A DNA stretch of 64,000 nt from Paenibacillus assamensis DSM 18201 (GTDB taxonomy: Bacteria > Bacillota > Bacilli > Paenibacillales > Paenibacillaceae), in the NCBI RefSeq assembly GCF_000422445.1, contig NZ_AULU01000006.1, positions 186,001 through 250,000 of the forward strand. The letters run 5' to 3'. Below are positions 52,324 through 61,576 of this stretch, piece after piece (position 1 is the stretch's first letter; each line of letters begins with the position of its first letter). The notes beneath the pieces were generated by a model, which ran no database searches, was not told the DNA's origin, and saw only the letters and a program-made list of their open reading frames with translations. The translations under genes were made by a program, and so were the position numbers.

Positions 52324-52953
52324 TTAATGAAAATCGCGGAATAGACCAACAACTTTGCCTAGAATCGTGACATGCTGGAGTCGAATAGCCTCCATGCTGG
52401 AGTTCTCCGGTTGTAGGCGAATATGATCCTTCTCTTTGTAAAATGTTTTCACAGTCGCTTCATTATCTTCTGTCATAGCAACAACGATATCTCCGTTAGA
52501 AGCGGTTTGCTGTTGGCGAACGATGACATAGTCTCCGTTATGTATGCCTGCTTCGATCATTGAGTTACCAGAAACAGTCAACATAAACGTATTTGAATCA
52601 TCTCCTACCATATGAAGAGGTAACGGGAAATAATCTTCAATATTTTCAGTTGCTGTGATAGGCTCGCCGGCAGTTACTTTTCCAACCATTGGAACTCGTG
52701 CAATAGTGTTCGAGAACTCATGCATGCGCTCAGATTGTTCATGACTGAGCAGTTCAATAGCACGGGGCTTAGTTGGGTCTCTACGAATGAAACCTTTCTT
52801 CTCAAGGCGATCAAGGTGACCGTGTACCGTTGAGCTGGATGCTAATCCAACAGCTTCTCCAATCTCTCGCACAGAAGGTGGATAGCCTTTAAGACGAACT
52901 TCATTTCTTATGAATTCGAGTATCGCTTGTTGACGGCTCGATATTTTTGACAA
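52324..52953 (-). CDS. lexA: SOS regulator LexA
   Basis: 209 aa from TTG 52953, 9 bases after GGAG; this gives [19 protein letters not shown], matching known LexA starts. N-terminal wHTH ([36 protein letters not shown]), the Ala-Gly cleavage site in KVTAGEP, and the catalytic Ser in [11 protein letters not shown] and Lys in EATVKTF. Represses DNA-damage genes until RecA triggers self-cleavage. Its promoter carries two LexA boxes, so it is autoregulated. Confidence 0.97.
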   Translation of the reverse strand: MSKISSRQQAILEFIRNEVRLKGYPPSVREIGEAVGLASSSTVHGHLDRLEKKGFIRRDPTKPRAIELLSHEQSERMHEFSNTIARVPMVGKVTAGEPITATENIEDYFPLPLHMVGDDSNTFMLTVSGNSMIEAGIHNGDYVIVRQQQTASNGDIVVAMTEDNEATVKTFYKEKDHIRLQPENSSMEAIRLQHVTILGKVVGLFRDFH

Positions 52954-52988
52954 AGTTATCAACTCCAATGAGTACACTTTTGTCAGAA

Positions 52989-53017
52989 ATTATACCATAG
53001 AACTACCGTTCGTACAA
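52989..53017 (-). promoter_or_regulatory. lexA promoter
   Basis: On the minus strand TTGTAC (53017-53012), a 17-base spacer and TATAAT (52994-52989). A LexA box fills most of the spacer. Confidence 0.88.
53000..53011. promoter_or_regulatory. LexA box 1 (perfect)
   Basis: GAACTACCGTTC fits GAAC-N4-GTTC at every fixed position and lies in the lexA promoter spacer. Confidence 0.9.
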
Positions 53018-53027
53018 ACGTAAGTTC
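53016..53027. promoter_or_regulatory. LexA box 2
   Basis: AAACGTAAGTTC, one mismatch from GAAC-N4-GTTC, 4 bases from box 1 and overlapping the lexA -35. Confidence 0.65.
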
Positions 53028-53099
53028 TAAAAAAATGTTTATTTTAATAGATTAATGGTAGCTATAGCAATTACGATAATTTCAAAATAAAAATAAAGG

Positions 53100-53111
53100 G
53101 AACGTAGGTTC
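53100..53111. promoter_or_regulatory. LexA box 3 (perfect)
   Basis: GAACGTAGGTTC, a perfect GAAC-N4-GTTC site just upstream of the yneA promoter. Confidence 0.85.
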
Positions 53112-53121
53112 TTAAAAAGCG

Positions 53122-53150
53122 TTGACTCAAACAAGTGTTCGTGTTACATT
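53122..53150 (+). promoter_or_regulatory. yneA promoter with internal LexA box 4
   Basis: TTGACT (53122-53127), a 17-base spacer, TACATT (53145-53150). The spacer contains AAACAAGTGTTC (53129-53140), one mismatch from a LexA box. Confidence 0.8.
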
Positions 53151-53165
53151 ATTGATCGAAATTAA

Positions 53166-53177
53166 GAACAAGCGTTT
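53166..53177. promoter_or_regulatory. LexA box 5
   Basis: GAACAAGCGTTT, one mismatch from GAAC-N4-GTTC, in the yneA leader before its ribosome site. Confidence 0.65.
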
Positions 53178-53189
53178 GGGGGAATTCGT

Positions 53190-53552
53190 ATGCGCACAAC
53201 TTATCAATCCATTTATCGTCAACGTGAGACACATTTACATACACCGAAGAGACGTCATTTTCTTAGCGGAAAGAGGTTAGGATTATTTACTCTACTAATA
53301 CTTATGCTTTCTGTGACTTTTGGTTCTATTGTTCAGGCTTGGTCGGGGGGAACAGAGGATCCAGAAAATATGCTGCAAGTAATCGTTCAGCCGGGGGATA
53401 CGGTATGGGCTCTTGCTAAGGAGTACATGAATGACGGAGATGATATAAGACAACATGTGCACGATATTTTGCAGCATAACAATTTAGTTGGAAGACACCT
53501 GCAAGTGGGGGAAATAATTGAGATTCCATTCGTTTCTTCATTAGATCGTTGA
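53190..53552 (+). CDS. yneA: SOS-induced cell division inhibitor, YneA-like (LysM)
   Basis: 120 aa. Basic cytoplasmic N-terminus (about 1-29), one membrane helix (about 30-49), and an extracytoplasmic LysM domain (about 61-113: VIVQPGDTVWALAKEYMNDGDDIRQHVHDILQHNNL then LQVGEIIEIP). In B. subtilis YneA delays septation during DNA damage and is LexA-controlled; the three LexA-type boxes upstream fit this. GGGGG precedes the ATG. Divergent from lexA. Confidence 0.9.
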   Translation: MRTTYQSIYRQRETHLHTPKRRHFLSGKRLGLFTLLILMLSVTFGSIVQAWSGGTEDPENMLQVIVQPGDTVWALAKEYMNDGDDIRQHVHDILQHNNLVGRHLQVGEIIEIPFVSSLDR

Positions 53553-53561
53553 ATACTATTT

Positions 53562-53596
53562 GAGTGCCACAATGTACGGTTGTGGCACTCTTTTTA
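53562..53596 (+). terminator. terminator of yneA
   Basis: Perfect 11-bp stem GAGTGCCACAA / TTGTGGCACTC (53562-53572 and 53580-53590) followed by TTTTTA. Confidence 0.93.
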
Positions 53597-53673
53597 TTAG
53601 CTTCAGTTTGCTTGACATTAACCAGCTACCGTGTCAAAGTAAAGGATATGCTAGTAAAGACGGAGGTAATACA

Positions 53674-53889
53674 ATGAACATCGATGATATGATTGCGCGC
53701 ATTAATGAATTGGCTCGCAAGCATAAGACAATTGGATTGACTGAAGAAGAAACTGCTGAGCGTGCGAAATTGCGCGAAGAATACTTGGGACTGTTCCGTC
53801 AACAGGTTCGCAACAATTTGGACACAATAAAATGGGTAGAAGATGAAGAGGAAAATGGTAAGGATTCTTCATCAGATATTGTACATTAA
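53674..53889 (+). CDS. ynzC: DUF896 family protein YnzC
   Basis: 71 aa from ATG 53674 (GGAGG 7 bases before). The family core IARINELARKHKTIGLTEEETAERAKLREEYLGLFRQQVRNNLDTIKWVEDEE, a short helical hairpin, is intact. Conserved next to lexA-yneA in Bacillales; the recombinase-like gene that B. subtilis has between them (yneB) is absent here. Function unknown. Confidence 0.93.
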   Translation: MNIDDMIARINELARKHKTIGLTEEETAERAKLREEYLGLFRQQVRNNLDTIKWVEDEEENGKDSSSDIVH

Positions 53890-53964
53890 TGGTTTATGTC
53901 CTTAATTGAAGGAATCCGTTAGAGTTGATGTGCTATAGTGATTATAGTAGGAGGTCGGACCGCG

Positions 53965-54480
53965 ATGTCTCGCAGTTGGGAAAGAAAGGTGCGCAAAAAT
54001 AGTGCCACACTTAATAAGCAGCGTCAGAAATCTGGACATAAAGAAATAAAAGTAGGTAGTGAACAATACGATGAATTTAAAGGTCGTAACTTTATTTTGC
54101 CGTCTACTCTGATCTTTGTATCTTTATTATATGCATTTCTTGGTAACGCTGTAGCAATGGCTCAGTCTCCAACGCTATATTGGGTGACCGTTATTGCCTA
54201 TGTCGCACTCGGGATTATTTTGTTTGTACGTCGACCTTATTTAAAGGTAGCGAAAGACTCTCTCTCTACTCCAAAGTGGAACCGTCTTCGTGTCCTTGAG
54301 GCTAAGGGTATTAAGAAAATTACGATCCAGCCAGGTTATATCGTGATATGGCCCGAGAAAAAAGGTGCAAATTGGGTGTTCTCGCGCGTTATGAATCGCT
54401 ATGATACTGACGCAATGGGTGAGCGTTTAATTAAATTTGCTGAGCAGCATGGTATCGCATACGAAAAATTGTCGAAGTAA
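53965..54480 (+). CDS. membrane protein of unknown function
   Basis: 171 aa from ATG 53965, with GGAGGT 9 bases before. Very basic N-terminus (SRSWERKVRKNSATLNKQRQK), two membrane helices (about 42-65 and 72-92), then a C-terminal soluble domain (about 95-171) with a PH-like pattern (IKKITIQPGYIVIWPEKKG). No recognised family. Followed by the HAD gene 15 bases downstream, likely the same transcript. Confidence 0.7.
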   Translation: MSRSWERKVRKNSATLNKQRQKSGHKEIKVGSEQYDEFKGRNFILPSTLIFVSLLYAFLGNAVAMAQSPTLYWVTVIAYVALGIILFVRRPYLKVAKDSLSTPKWNRLRVLEAKGIKKITIQPGYIVIWPEKKGANWVFSRVMNRYDTDAMGERLIKFAEQHGIAYEKLSK

Positions 54481-54495
54481 TGGAGTTGGGGAACG

Positions 54496-55311
54496 ATGAC
54501 GATTAAGGCGGTATTGTTTGATTTAGATGATACGTTATTGTGGGATGAGCGCAGTGTAGAAGAAGCATTTGACGCAACGTGCCAGTATGCAAATGAACAA
54601 TCAGGTGTAGCTCCCAAGCAGTTGGAGGAAGCCGTTCGTGCCTCTGCGCGTCAATTGTATGCTACGTATGAGACATATGCGTTTACTCAGAATATTGGAA
54701 TTAATCCATTTGAAGCACTGTGGGCTCATTTTACTGGCGGTGAGCATGAAGAATTCCGTGTATTACAGAAATTGGTACCACAGTACCGTGTAGCCGCTTG
54801 GACAGAGGGACTTAGAAATCTAGGTGTTGATAATGAGCAGTTAGGACAAGCTTGTGCAGAGAGATTTATGGAAGAGCGTCGAAAAAGACCCTATGTTTAT
54901 GAGGATACGTTCGAGGTTCTTAAGAAGCTTAAAGCAAAATATCCACTCTTGTTATTGACGAATGGTGCTCCGTGCCTGCAACAAGAAAAGTTGGATGGCG
55001 TACCTGCTATATCGAGTTACTTTGATCACGTAGTCATCTCGGGGCGCTTTTCTGAAGGAAAGCCGTCAAGAATCGTATTTGAACATGCTATGAAATTATT
55101 AAATATACGTCCTCATGAAGGCTTGATGGTTGGGGATAAACTGACAACAGATATTCAAGGTTCTGTAAGCATAGGTATGCATAACGCATGGTTGAATCGC
55201 AATGATAAGCCATTGACAGGTGATATTAAACCTGAATATTCTATACAGTCTTTGCATGATTTGTTTGATGTAATTGAATCCATTAACAAGCAACAGGAGA
55301 TCGTTAATTAG
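54496..55311 (+). CDS. HAD-superfamily phosphatase (subfamily IA)
   Basis: 271 aa. Motif I LFDLDDTLLWDE (nucleophile Asp), cap domain about 20-120, motif II LLLLTNGAP, Lys in EGKPSRIVF, and motif IV VGDKLTTDIQGSVSIGM. The layout is that of YjjG/Gph-like small-molecule phosphatases, perhaps a nucleotidase; substrate unknown. Follows the membrane protein gene and has a terminator. Confidence 0.88.
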   Translation: MTIKAVLFDLDDTLLWDERSVEEAFDATCQYANEQSGVAPKQLEEAVRASARQLYATYETYAFTQNIGINPFEALWAHFTGGEHEEFRVLQKLVPQYRVAAWTEGLRNLGVDNEQLGQACAERFMEERRKRPYVYEDTFEVLKKLKAKYPLLLLTNGAPCLQQEKLDGVPAISSYFDHVVISGRFSEGKPSRIVFEHAMKLLNIRPHEGLMVGDKLTTDIQGSVSIGMHNAWLNRNDKPLTGDIKPEYSIQSLHDLFDVIESINKQQEIVN

Positions 55312-55316
55312 GTGAA

Positions 55317-55343
55317 AGTCCGTCATTTGACGGGCTTTTTTTG
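55317..55343 (+). terminator. terminator of the HAD phosphatase gene
   Basis: Stem AGTCCGTCA / TGACGGGCT (55317-55325 and 55328-55336) followed by TTTTTTT. Confidence 0.88.
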
Positions 55344-55569
55344 TTGGGTTTTATTAACATACTAGTCGGCTATGATGTACAAGCCAATTCATCTGTTGTT
55401 TCGTTAATTTTATTCAGTAATCATATTTATTGATATATAATTCATGTCATAAATTGTTCACAAAACAGATCTAAATTAGTTGTTTAGTTTCATCCATATT
55501 TTGTTATAGTAGGATGTGTTAACGTGATAGCTTAGGTATGGATTTTATAAAATGAGGTAGGTGTGTTTT

Positions 55570-56001
55570 TTGCGTAAAGTTATGGTAGTAGTTATCGTTG
55601 CAATGGCATTGTTAGCAGGGTGTTCAAGTGAAGGGGAAACTGGCAAGGAGAAACAACATAGTGCTCATACTAAGCAGCAAACTGATTCATCATTGCCAGC
55701 AGCCAAACTTATTCCAATACAAGTTGATCTTACAGTACCTGAACCCGTGAAGGTCAATGAAGAAGTAACGATTATTGCTCGTGTTACGCAAAAGGAAGCT
55801 GCTGTTGATGATGCTAAGGTAGTGTTTGAGTGGTGGTTAGATGGAGAAGAACATCAGCGCTATGAAGGGAAATGGAGCGAAGATGGGAAGTATGAGTTTA
55901 TACATGCTTTTGATAAGCCAGGTACGTATACGGTTATTTCTCATGTTGATGCACGAGACCTGCATTCTATGCCAAAGAAAGAATTTAAAGTTAAGCAATA
56001 G
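55570..56001 (+). CDS. YtkA/FixH-like lipoprotein
   Basis: 143 aa from TTG 55570 (GAGGTAGGTG upstream); GTG 55561 is an alternative. Lipoprotein signal with LLAGC at about residue 17, then a polar linker, and a beta domain (about 55-143) with VDLTVPEPVKVNEEVTIIARVTQ, VVFEWWLDGEEHQRYEGKWSEDGKYEF and DKPGTYTVISHVDARDLHSMP, as in YtkA/FixH-like Ig-fold domains. Such proteins are often linked to copper or respiratory complexes; nothing nearby shows this. Monocistronic. Confidence 0.8.
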   Translation: MRKVMVVVIVAMALLAGCSSEGETGKEKQHSAHTKQQTDSSLPAAKLIPIQVDLTVPEPVKVNEEVTIIARVTQKEAAVDDAKVVFEWWLDGEEHQRYEGKWSEDGKYEFIHAFDKPGTYTVISHVDARDLHSMPKKEFKVKQ

Positions 56002-56030
56002 GTGAGTAAAAATATATAAATGCATTCCAT

Positions 56031-56064
56031 AAAAAAGCCCCTATACCTAGAAGGTATTAGGGGC
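56031..56064 (-). terminator. terminator of mtnD
   Basis: Stem GCCCCTAATACC / GGTATAGGGGC on the minus strand with one asymmetry, followed by TTTTTTAT. Confidence 0.9.
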
Positions 56065-56070
56065 AGTGAA

Positions 56071-56610
56071 TTATTTTACAAAAGCCGGGTCTTCATAAGG
56101 ATGAGCAACCCATCCTTCTGTCTCAATAAATAGACGAACAGCTACAATTTGACGCTTATCTGTAAGTGTGAAGAAGTGAGGGATATTTTCAGGAACAGAA
56201 ATAACATCTCCTAATTCTACAAGTACATCGATATAACCGATTTCTTCAGATGCTTTAATAATGAAGTAACCTTCGCCTGCTGTGATAGCACGAACTTCAT
56301 CCTCGGTATGAGTATGGACTTGTTCGAATTTCTTCAGCAGTTCTTCGATATTTGGAGTAGCATCCGATAATGCGACGATATCCCAAGTTAAGTAGCCACG
56401 ACGAGAGGCTAAATCCCGAATCTCCGTATCATATACGGAAAGAATTTGTTGTTTCTCTTCATCTGAAAGAATAAACTTCTCCTTAAGCTCAGCAGGAAGT
56501 TTAGCTCCATCCCAATGTTCATACAAAACTCCAACACTATTCAAATATTCCCGTATTTGCTCAACTCCGGTTATCGTTTCATTCGTGTTGCGGATTCGAA
56601 TTTGTGCCAT
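56071..56610 (-). CDS. mtnD: acireductone dioxygenase MtnD
   Basis: 179 aa cupin of the methionine salvage pathway; oxidises acireductone to the keto-acid precursor of methionine and formate. The metal site HTHTEDEVR gives His99, His101 and Glu105, and His145 in NIPHFF is the fourth ligand. Unlike the usual clustering with other mtn genes, it stands alone and is divergent from metH. Confidence 0.95.
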   Translation of the reverse strand: MAQIRIRNTNETITGVEQIREYLNSVGVLYEHWDGAKLPAELKEKFILSDEEKQQILSVYDTEIRDLASRRGYLTWDIVALSDATPNIEELLKKFEQVHTHTEDEVRAITAGEGYFIIKASEEIGYIDVLVELGDVISVPENIPHFFTLTDKRQIVAVRLFIETEGWVAHPYEDPAFVK

Positions 56611-56660
56611 AGCCGATCCCTCGCTTCTCCAATTTCATTATTCCATTAGGTTTACTTGGT

Positions 56661-56689
56661 ATTATAGTACAGAGGAAATGATTGGGCAA
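56661..56689 (-). promoter_or_regulatory. mtnD promoter
   Basis: On the minus strand TTGCCC (56689-56684), a 17-base spacer, TATAAT (56666-56661), 51 bases before the start codon. Confidence 0.75.
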
Positions 56690-56787
56690 GAAACATTTTT
56701 ACTCGCACAGGAAAACCTATTCTTTCCTATTGGATGGACTTCTGCTACACTTAGTTCTAACGTTTTGAGACAGAGGTGGGCAGGCGG

Positions 56788-59700
56788 ATGACGAAACCAT
56801 TATTAACCGCGCGTATGCAAGAGCGCATTCTTATACTAGATGGTGCTATGGGCACTATGATTCAACAAGCTAACTTGACAGCTGATGACTTTGGTGGAGA
56901 GCATTTAGACGGTTGTAATGAAATATTAGTTGCTACACGTCCTGATATCATTCGTGATATTCATGAACAATATTTGGCTGCAGGTGCAGACTTAATCTCA
57001 ACGAATACGTTCGGTTCTACTAGTCTTGTATTAGCAGAGTATGATATTCAAGATCGTGCAAGAGAGTTGAATTTAGAAGCTGCTAGATTAGCAGTTGAGG
57101 CGGCGGAGAAGTATTCGACTCCTGAACATCCTCGTTATGTAATAGGTGCTATGGGACCTACGACAAAGACGTTATCTGTGACTGGTGGGGTTACATTCGA
57201 TGAGCTTATCGAAACGTATTATGACCAAGCTTTGGCACTCATTGAAGCTGGCGTAGATGTCATGTTGTTGGAGACCTCTCAAGATACATTGAACGTTAAG
57301 GCGGGATCTATCGGGATTCAACGTGCAATGGAGGCTACAGGTAAAACGCTGCCATTAATGATATCTGGTACGATCGAGCCGATGGGTACGACATTAGCAG
57401 GGCAGAACATAGAGTCTTTCTACATATCGCTTGAGCATTTGCAGCCTATTATGGTTGGTCTAAACTGTGCAACAGGTCCCGAATTTATGCGTGATCATAT
57501 AAGGACATTAGCAGGTATAGCGAAGACAGCCATTAGTTGTTATCCAAATGCGGGCTTGCCAGATGAAAATGGTCTATATCACGAATCACCGGAATCACTT
57601 GCCCGTAAAATTGCTGCCTTTGCTGAGCAAGGATGGCTCAACGTAGCAGGAGGTTGTTGTGGTACGACTCCAGAGCATATTCGTGTGCTTGCTGAAACGT
57701 TATCGAAGTATGAGCCGAGAAGAGAATATGGCGATCATCCACCAGCTGTTTCTGGTATTGAGACGGTGTACATAGAAGATAGCGGTCGCCCTTATATGGT
57801 TGGGGAACGCACAAATGTATTAGGTTCACGCAAGTTCAAACGTCTAATCGCTGAAGGGAAAATAGAAGAAGCTGCTGAAGTTGCACGCGCGCAAGTGAAA
57901 AATGGTGCACATGTCATCGATGTTTGCTTACAGGATCCTGATCGCGATGAGACGATAGACATGACTGCCTTTTTACAAGAAGTCGTTAAGAAAGTAAAAG
58001 TACCTCTTGTAATCGATACAACGGATGCAAAAGTAATTGAGATGTCTTTGAAACATACACAAGGTAAAGCAATAATTAACTCCGTTAACCTTGAAGATGG
58101 ATTGGAGAAATTCGAGCAAGTAGTACCTATCGTTCACCGTTATGGGGGAGCACTCGTTGTCGGAACAATTGATGAGCGTGGACAGGCTATTACACGTGAA
58201 GATAAGTTAGAAGTTGCGCTGCGCTCTCACGATATTCTCGTAAATGATTTTGGGATACGATCCGAAGATATTATTTTCGATCCACTCGTATTCCCGGTAG
58301 GTACTGGCGATGAACAATATATTGGCTCTGCCAAAGAAACGATTGAAGGCATCCGGTTAATTAAAGAAGCGCTGCCGAAATGTCAAATTATATTGGGAGT
58401 AAGTAACATTTCATTCGGTCTTCCAGAGGCTGGCCGTGAGGTGCTTAACTCTGTATTTTTATATGAATGTACAAAGGCAGGATTGGATTACGCGATTGTA
58501 AATACAGAAAAGCTTGAGCGTTATGCATCGATTCCTGATCATGAGCGCAAGTTGTCTGAAGAGCTGCTGTATAATACAAATGATGCGACTTTAGCAGAGT
58601 TTGTAGCGGCATTTCGCAATCGTAAAGTAGAGAAGAAAGAAAAGATTAGCAATCTTACCTTGGAAGAACGTCTTGCTTCGTACGTTGTTGAAGGAACAAA
58701 AGAAGGTCTTATACCGGATCTAACATTGGCCTTGGAAAAATATACGCCGCTTGAGGTCATTAACGGGCCATTGATGAAAGGTATGGAAGAGGTAGGTCGA
58801 TTATTCAACAACAACGAGCTGATTGTTGCGGAAGTATTGCAAAGTGCTGAAGTAATGAAAGCATCTGTTGCTCATCTGGAAAACTTTATGGAGAAGAATG
58901 AGAGTGCGGTTAAGGGAAAAATTTTGCTGGCTACAGTAAAAGGCGATGTGCATGATATTGGTAAAAATCTCGTCGAAATCATTCTATCCAATAATGGTTA
59001 CCAGATTGTGAACTTAGGCATCAAAGTCCCACCTGAACAGCTAATCGAAGCATATCGTAAGGAGAAGCCGGATGCTATCGGACTATCAGGTTTGCTTGTA
59101 AAATCAGCACAGCAAATGGTTATTACAGCTCAGGATATGCGCAACGCTGGAATCGATGTTCCTATTATGGTAGGTGGAGCAGCGTTGACACGTAAGTTCA
59201 CTAAAAATCGCATAAGTCCAGAATACGATGGTCTTGTTCTCTATGCCAAAGATGCAATGGATGGATTGGACTTGGCTAATAAGCTAATGGACGCGAATGA
59301 ACGATCTATATTGGTGGAAGAATTAAGAGCACATAAGGAAAGACTAGCAAATGAGACGGAAGAAGAACAACAGCTGCCTGAATTAACACGAGTGGAACGC
59401 TCTGCTATTGGAGAGGCGCAGGTGTATTTACCACCTGATTTGAATCGCCACGTCATTCGTGATATTCCAACCAAGCAGCTTGTACCTTATGTGAATATGC
59501 AAATGCTACTGGGCCACCATTTAGGTTTAAAAGGAACGATAGACAAGCTCTTAGCTGCTAAAGATCCAAAGGCAGTAGAGTTAAAAGCGACGATAGATGA
59601 GCTTCTTATACATGGTGAACAGACGGGGCAATTGCGTGCGAATGCCATGTATCGTTTCTTCCCGGCTCAGTCTGAGGGGAATTCGATTCATATTTATAAT

Positions 59701-60225
59701 CCTGAACGTCAAGAAGAAGTGCTTCATACGTTTACTTTCCCTCGTCAAAAGGTAGCACCATTTTTGTGTCTTTCAGACTTTCTTCGTTCAAAAGAAAGTG
59801 GTGTAATGGATTACGTTGGATTCCTTGTTGTTACTGCAGGTGAGGGGATTCGTGATCAGGCTGAGATTTGGAAGCAGGAGGGACAGTATTTACGCTCGCA
59901 TGCATTGCAATCTTTAGCATTAGAACTAGCAGAAGCATTGGCAGAGCGAATTCATCATATGATGCGGGAAGTATGGGGTTATCCAGATCTTGATACACTG
60001 ACGATGAAGGAGCGTTTTGGCGCTCGTTATCAAGGAATTCGAGTTTCCTTTGGCTATCCGGCATGTCCGAATCTTGAGGATCAAGAGCCTCTGTTCAAGC
60101 TTATGGTGCCAGAAGATATAGGTGTCCAATTAACAGAAGGATTTATGATGGAGCCAGAGGCGTCTGTTAGTGCAATGGTGTTTGCACATCCACAAGCTCA
60201 ATATTTTAATGTAGATAAAGCGTGA
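56788..60225 (+). CDS. metH: cobalamin-dependent methionine synthase MetH
   Basis: 1145 aa from ATG 56788 (GAGGTG about 10 bases before). Domains in order: homocysteine-binding (about 1-310) with zinc cysteines in GLNCATGP and GGCCGTTPEH; pterin-binding TIM barrel (about 325-590) with GERTNVLGSRKFKRLI; B12 cap and cobalamin-binding (about 620-870) with KGDVHDIGKN, whose His is the lower axial ligand; C-terminal SAM-dependent activation domain (about 880-1145) with RANAMYRFFPAQSEGN. All modules are present. No SAM-box or T-box is visible in the short upstream region. Confidence 0.96.
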   Translation: MTKPLLTARMQERILILDGAMGTMIQQANLTADDFGGEHLDGCNEILVATRPDIIRDIHEQYLAAGADLISTNTFGSTSLVLAEYDIQDRARELNLEAARLAVEAAEKYSTPEHPRYVIGAMGPTTKTLSVTGGVTFDELIETYYDQALALIEAGVDVMLLETSQDTLNVKAGSIGIQRAMEATGKTLPLMISGTIEPMGTTLAGQNIESFYISLEHLQPIMVGLNCATGPEFMRDHIRTLAGIAKTAISCYPNAGLPDENGLYHESPESLARKIAAFAEQGWLNVAGGCCGTTPEHIRVLAETLSKYEPRREYGDHPPAVSGIETVYIEDSGRPYMVGERTNVLGSRKFKRLIAEGKIEEAAEVARAQVKNGAHVIDVCLQDPDRDETIDMTAFLQEVVKKVKVPLVIDTTDAKVIEMSLKHTQGKAIINSVNLEDGLEKFEQVVPIVHRYGGALVVGTIDERGQAITREDKLEVALRSHDILVNDFGIRSEDIIFDPLVFPVGTGDEQYIGSAKETIEGIRLIKEALPKCQIILGVSNISFGLPEAGREVLNSVFLYECTKAGLDYAIVNTEKLERYASIPDHERKLSEELLYNTNDATLAEFVAAFRNRKVEKKEKISNLTLEERLASYVVEGTKEGLIPDLTLALEKYTPLEVINGPLMKGMEEVGRLFNNNELIVAEVLQSAEVMKASVAHLENFMEKNESAVKGKILLATVKGDVHDIGKNLVEIILSNNGYQIVNLGIKVPPEQLIEAYRKEKPDAIGLSGLLVKSAQQMVITAQDMRNAGIDVPIMVGGAALTRKFTKNRISPEYDGLVLYAKDAMDGLDLANKLMDANERSILVEELRAHKERLANETEEEQQLPELTRVERSAIGEAQVYLPPDLNRHVIRDIPTKQLVPYVNMQMLLGHHLGLKGTIDKLLAAKDPKAVELKATIDELLIHGEQTGQLRANAMYRFFPAQSEGNSIHIYNPERQEEVLHTFTFPRQKVAPFLCLSDFLRSKESGVMDYVGFLVVTAGEGIRDQAEIWKQEGQYLRSHALQSLALELAEALAERIHHMMREVWGYPDLDTLTMKERFGARYQGIRVSFGYPACPNLEDQEPLFKLMVPEDIGVQLTEGFMMEPEASVSAMVFAHPQAQYFNVDKA

Positions 60226-60254
60226 TTTAGGAATCATAATAGTAGTAGGATAAG

Positions 60255-60290
60255 AAGCCTCTGTCCGTCATTACGGTGCAGGGGCTTTGT
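60255..60290 (+). terminator. terminator of metH
   Basis: Stem AAGCCTCTG / CAGGGGCTT with one G-U pair (60255-60263 and 60279-60287), followed by TGTTAC; the T-run is short. Confidence 0.6.
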
Positions 60291-60375
60291 TACAAGCTAA
60301 ATATAGGTAACGTTTAGACGTATGAGTCAAATTTACAGGCAACGAGCCTCATTAGATTGAGAACGGGGTGTTAGT

Positions 60376-61317
60376 ATGGACATTTATTTTTTGGGAACAG
60401 GTGCAGGCATGCCATCGACAACGCGTAATGTGAGCAGCCTCGCGCTTCGCTTAACGGAGGAGAGGGGCACATTTTGGTTGTTTGATTGTGGTGAGGGTAC
60501 CCAGCACCAGCTGTTGAGTTCGCCATTAAAAATGAGTAAATGTGAATTTATATTTATTACGCATCTACATGGTGATCATCTATTTGGATTGCCGGGTTTC
60601 CTTTCTAGCCGCTCTTATCAAGGTGGTCAGACTCCATTAACGGTATTTGGGCCGAAAGGAATAGGCGATTACATGAAAGTATGTTTCGGAGTAAGCCGAA
60701 CTGAGGTCTCCTATCCGTTGCTGATAAAGGAAATTGAACCAGGGGTAGTTTGGGAAGATGAACAATTCGTTGTAACAGCGATGCAGCTTTCGCATCGAAT
60801 TCCTACACTTGGTTATCGTATTGTAGAAAAGGATCGTCCTGGTAAACTTAAGTTTGAATTACTGCGAGATAAAGGGATTCCACCGGGACCTGTATATGGT
60901 CAGCTTAAGCAAGGTAAAGATGTACAACTGCCGAATGGGGAATTATTGTTTGCCGCTTCCGTATTAGGAGAGCCGATACCTGGACGAACAGTTGCTATTT
61001 TGGGAGACACGAAACCTTGTGAAAATGCAGTGAGATTAGCTCGCAACGCTGATTTACTAGTTCATGAGGCTACTTATATGCATGATAAAGCCGATAATGC
61101 AAATGAATATGGTCACAGTACCGCACAGCAAGCTGCAGAGATTGCAAGGGATGCTGGTGCTAAGAAGCTTGCGTTGAATCATTTCAGTTCCAGATACAAA
61201 GAAGGGGAACAGATGGAAGAGCTTTTAGCGGAGGCACAACATGTATTTCCCAACACCGTACTTGCCTTAGAGCATCATGTTGTTACAATCGCAGAAGACG
61301 AGGAAGGAACGGCGTAA
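60376..61317 (+). CDS. rnz: ribonuclease Z
   Basis: 313 aa metallo-beta-lactamase-fold endonuclease that trims tRNA 3' ends. Zinc motif HLHGDH with His63, His65, Asp67, His68; the exosite region DRPGKLKFELLRDKGIPPGPVYGQLKQG; and further metal ligands in LGDTKPC and LNHFSSRY. Length is normal for the bacterial form. Terminator overlaps the last codons. Confidence 0.96.
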   Translation: MDIYFLGTGAGMPSTTRNVSSLALRLTEERGTFWLFDCGEGTQHQLLSSPLKMSKCEFIFITHLHGDHLFGLPGFLSSRSYQGGQTPLTVFGPKGIGDYMKVCFGVSRTEVSYPLLIKEIEPGVVWEDEQFVVTAMQLSHRIPTLGYRIVEKDRPGKLKFELLRDKGIPPGPVYGQLKQGKDVQLPNGELLFAASVLGEPIPGRTVAILGDTKPCENAVRLARNADLLVHEATYMHDKADNANEYGHSTAQQAAEIARDAGAKKLALNHFSSRYKEGEQMEELLAEAQHVFPNTVLALEHHVVTIAEDEEGTA

Positions 61318-61328
61318 GCCGTTTTTTT
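61308..61328 (+). terminator. terminator overlapping the end of rnz
   Basis: Stem AACGGC / GCCGTT (61308-61313 and 61318-61323) around the TAA stop codon, followed by TTTTT. Confidence 0.8.
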
Positions 61329-61576
61329 CATCTTTCCAATACGGATTATTTTCCGGGAAAGCGCAGGATGTGACAGATAGATGAAAAAGCGACTGGATAA
61401 ATAATAGCACGCATCATTTCGACAGGTTGCTATATCTCATGATGTCGAAGTATTGGGAGTAGAACTTGCTTGCAACGCTGCTTTTCGTTATTTACAATGG
61501 ATGAAGCAACTTACAACAGGAAGCCATTAACGAGTTTAAGTTACCTATGGTTTAGAAAGAAAGGTGGATATACACC

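Noticed and set aside
53070-53077. ATTACGAT near the lexA-yneA region, resembling a Zur half-site
   Set aside because: Only one short half-site, with no inverted partner.
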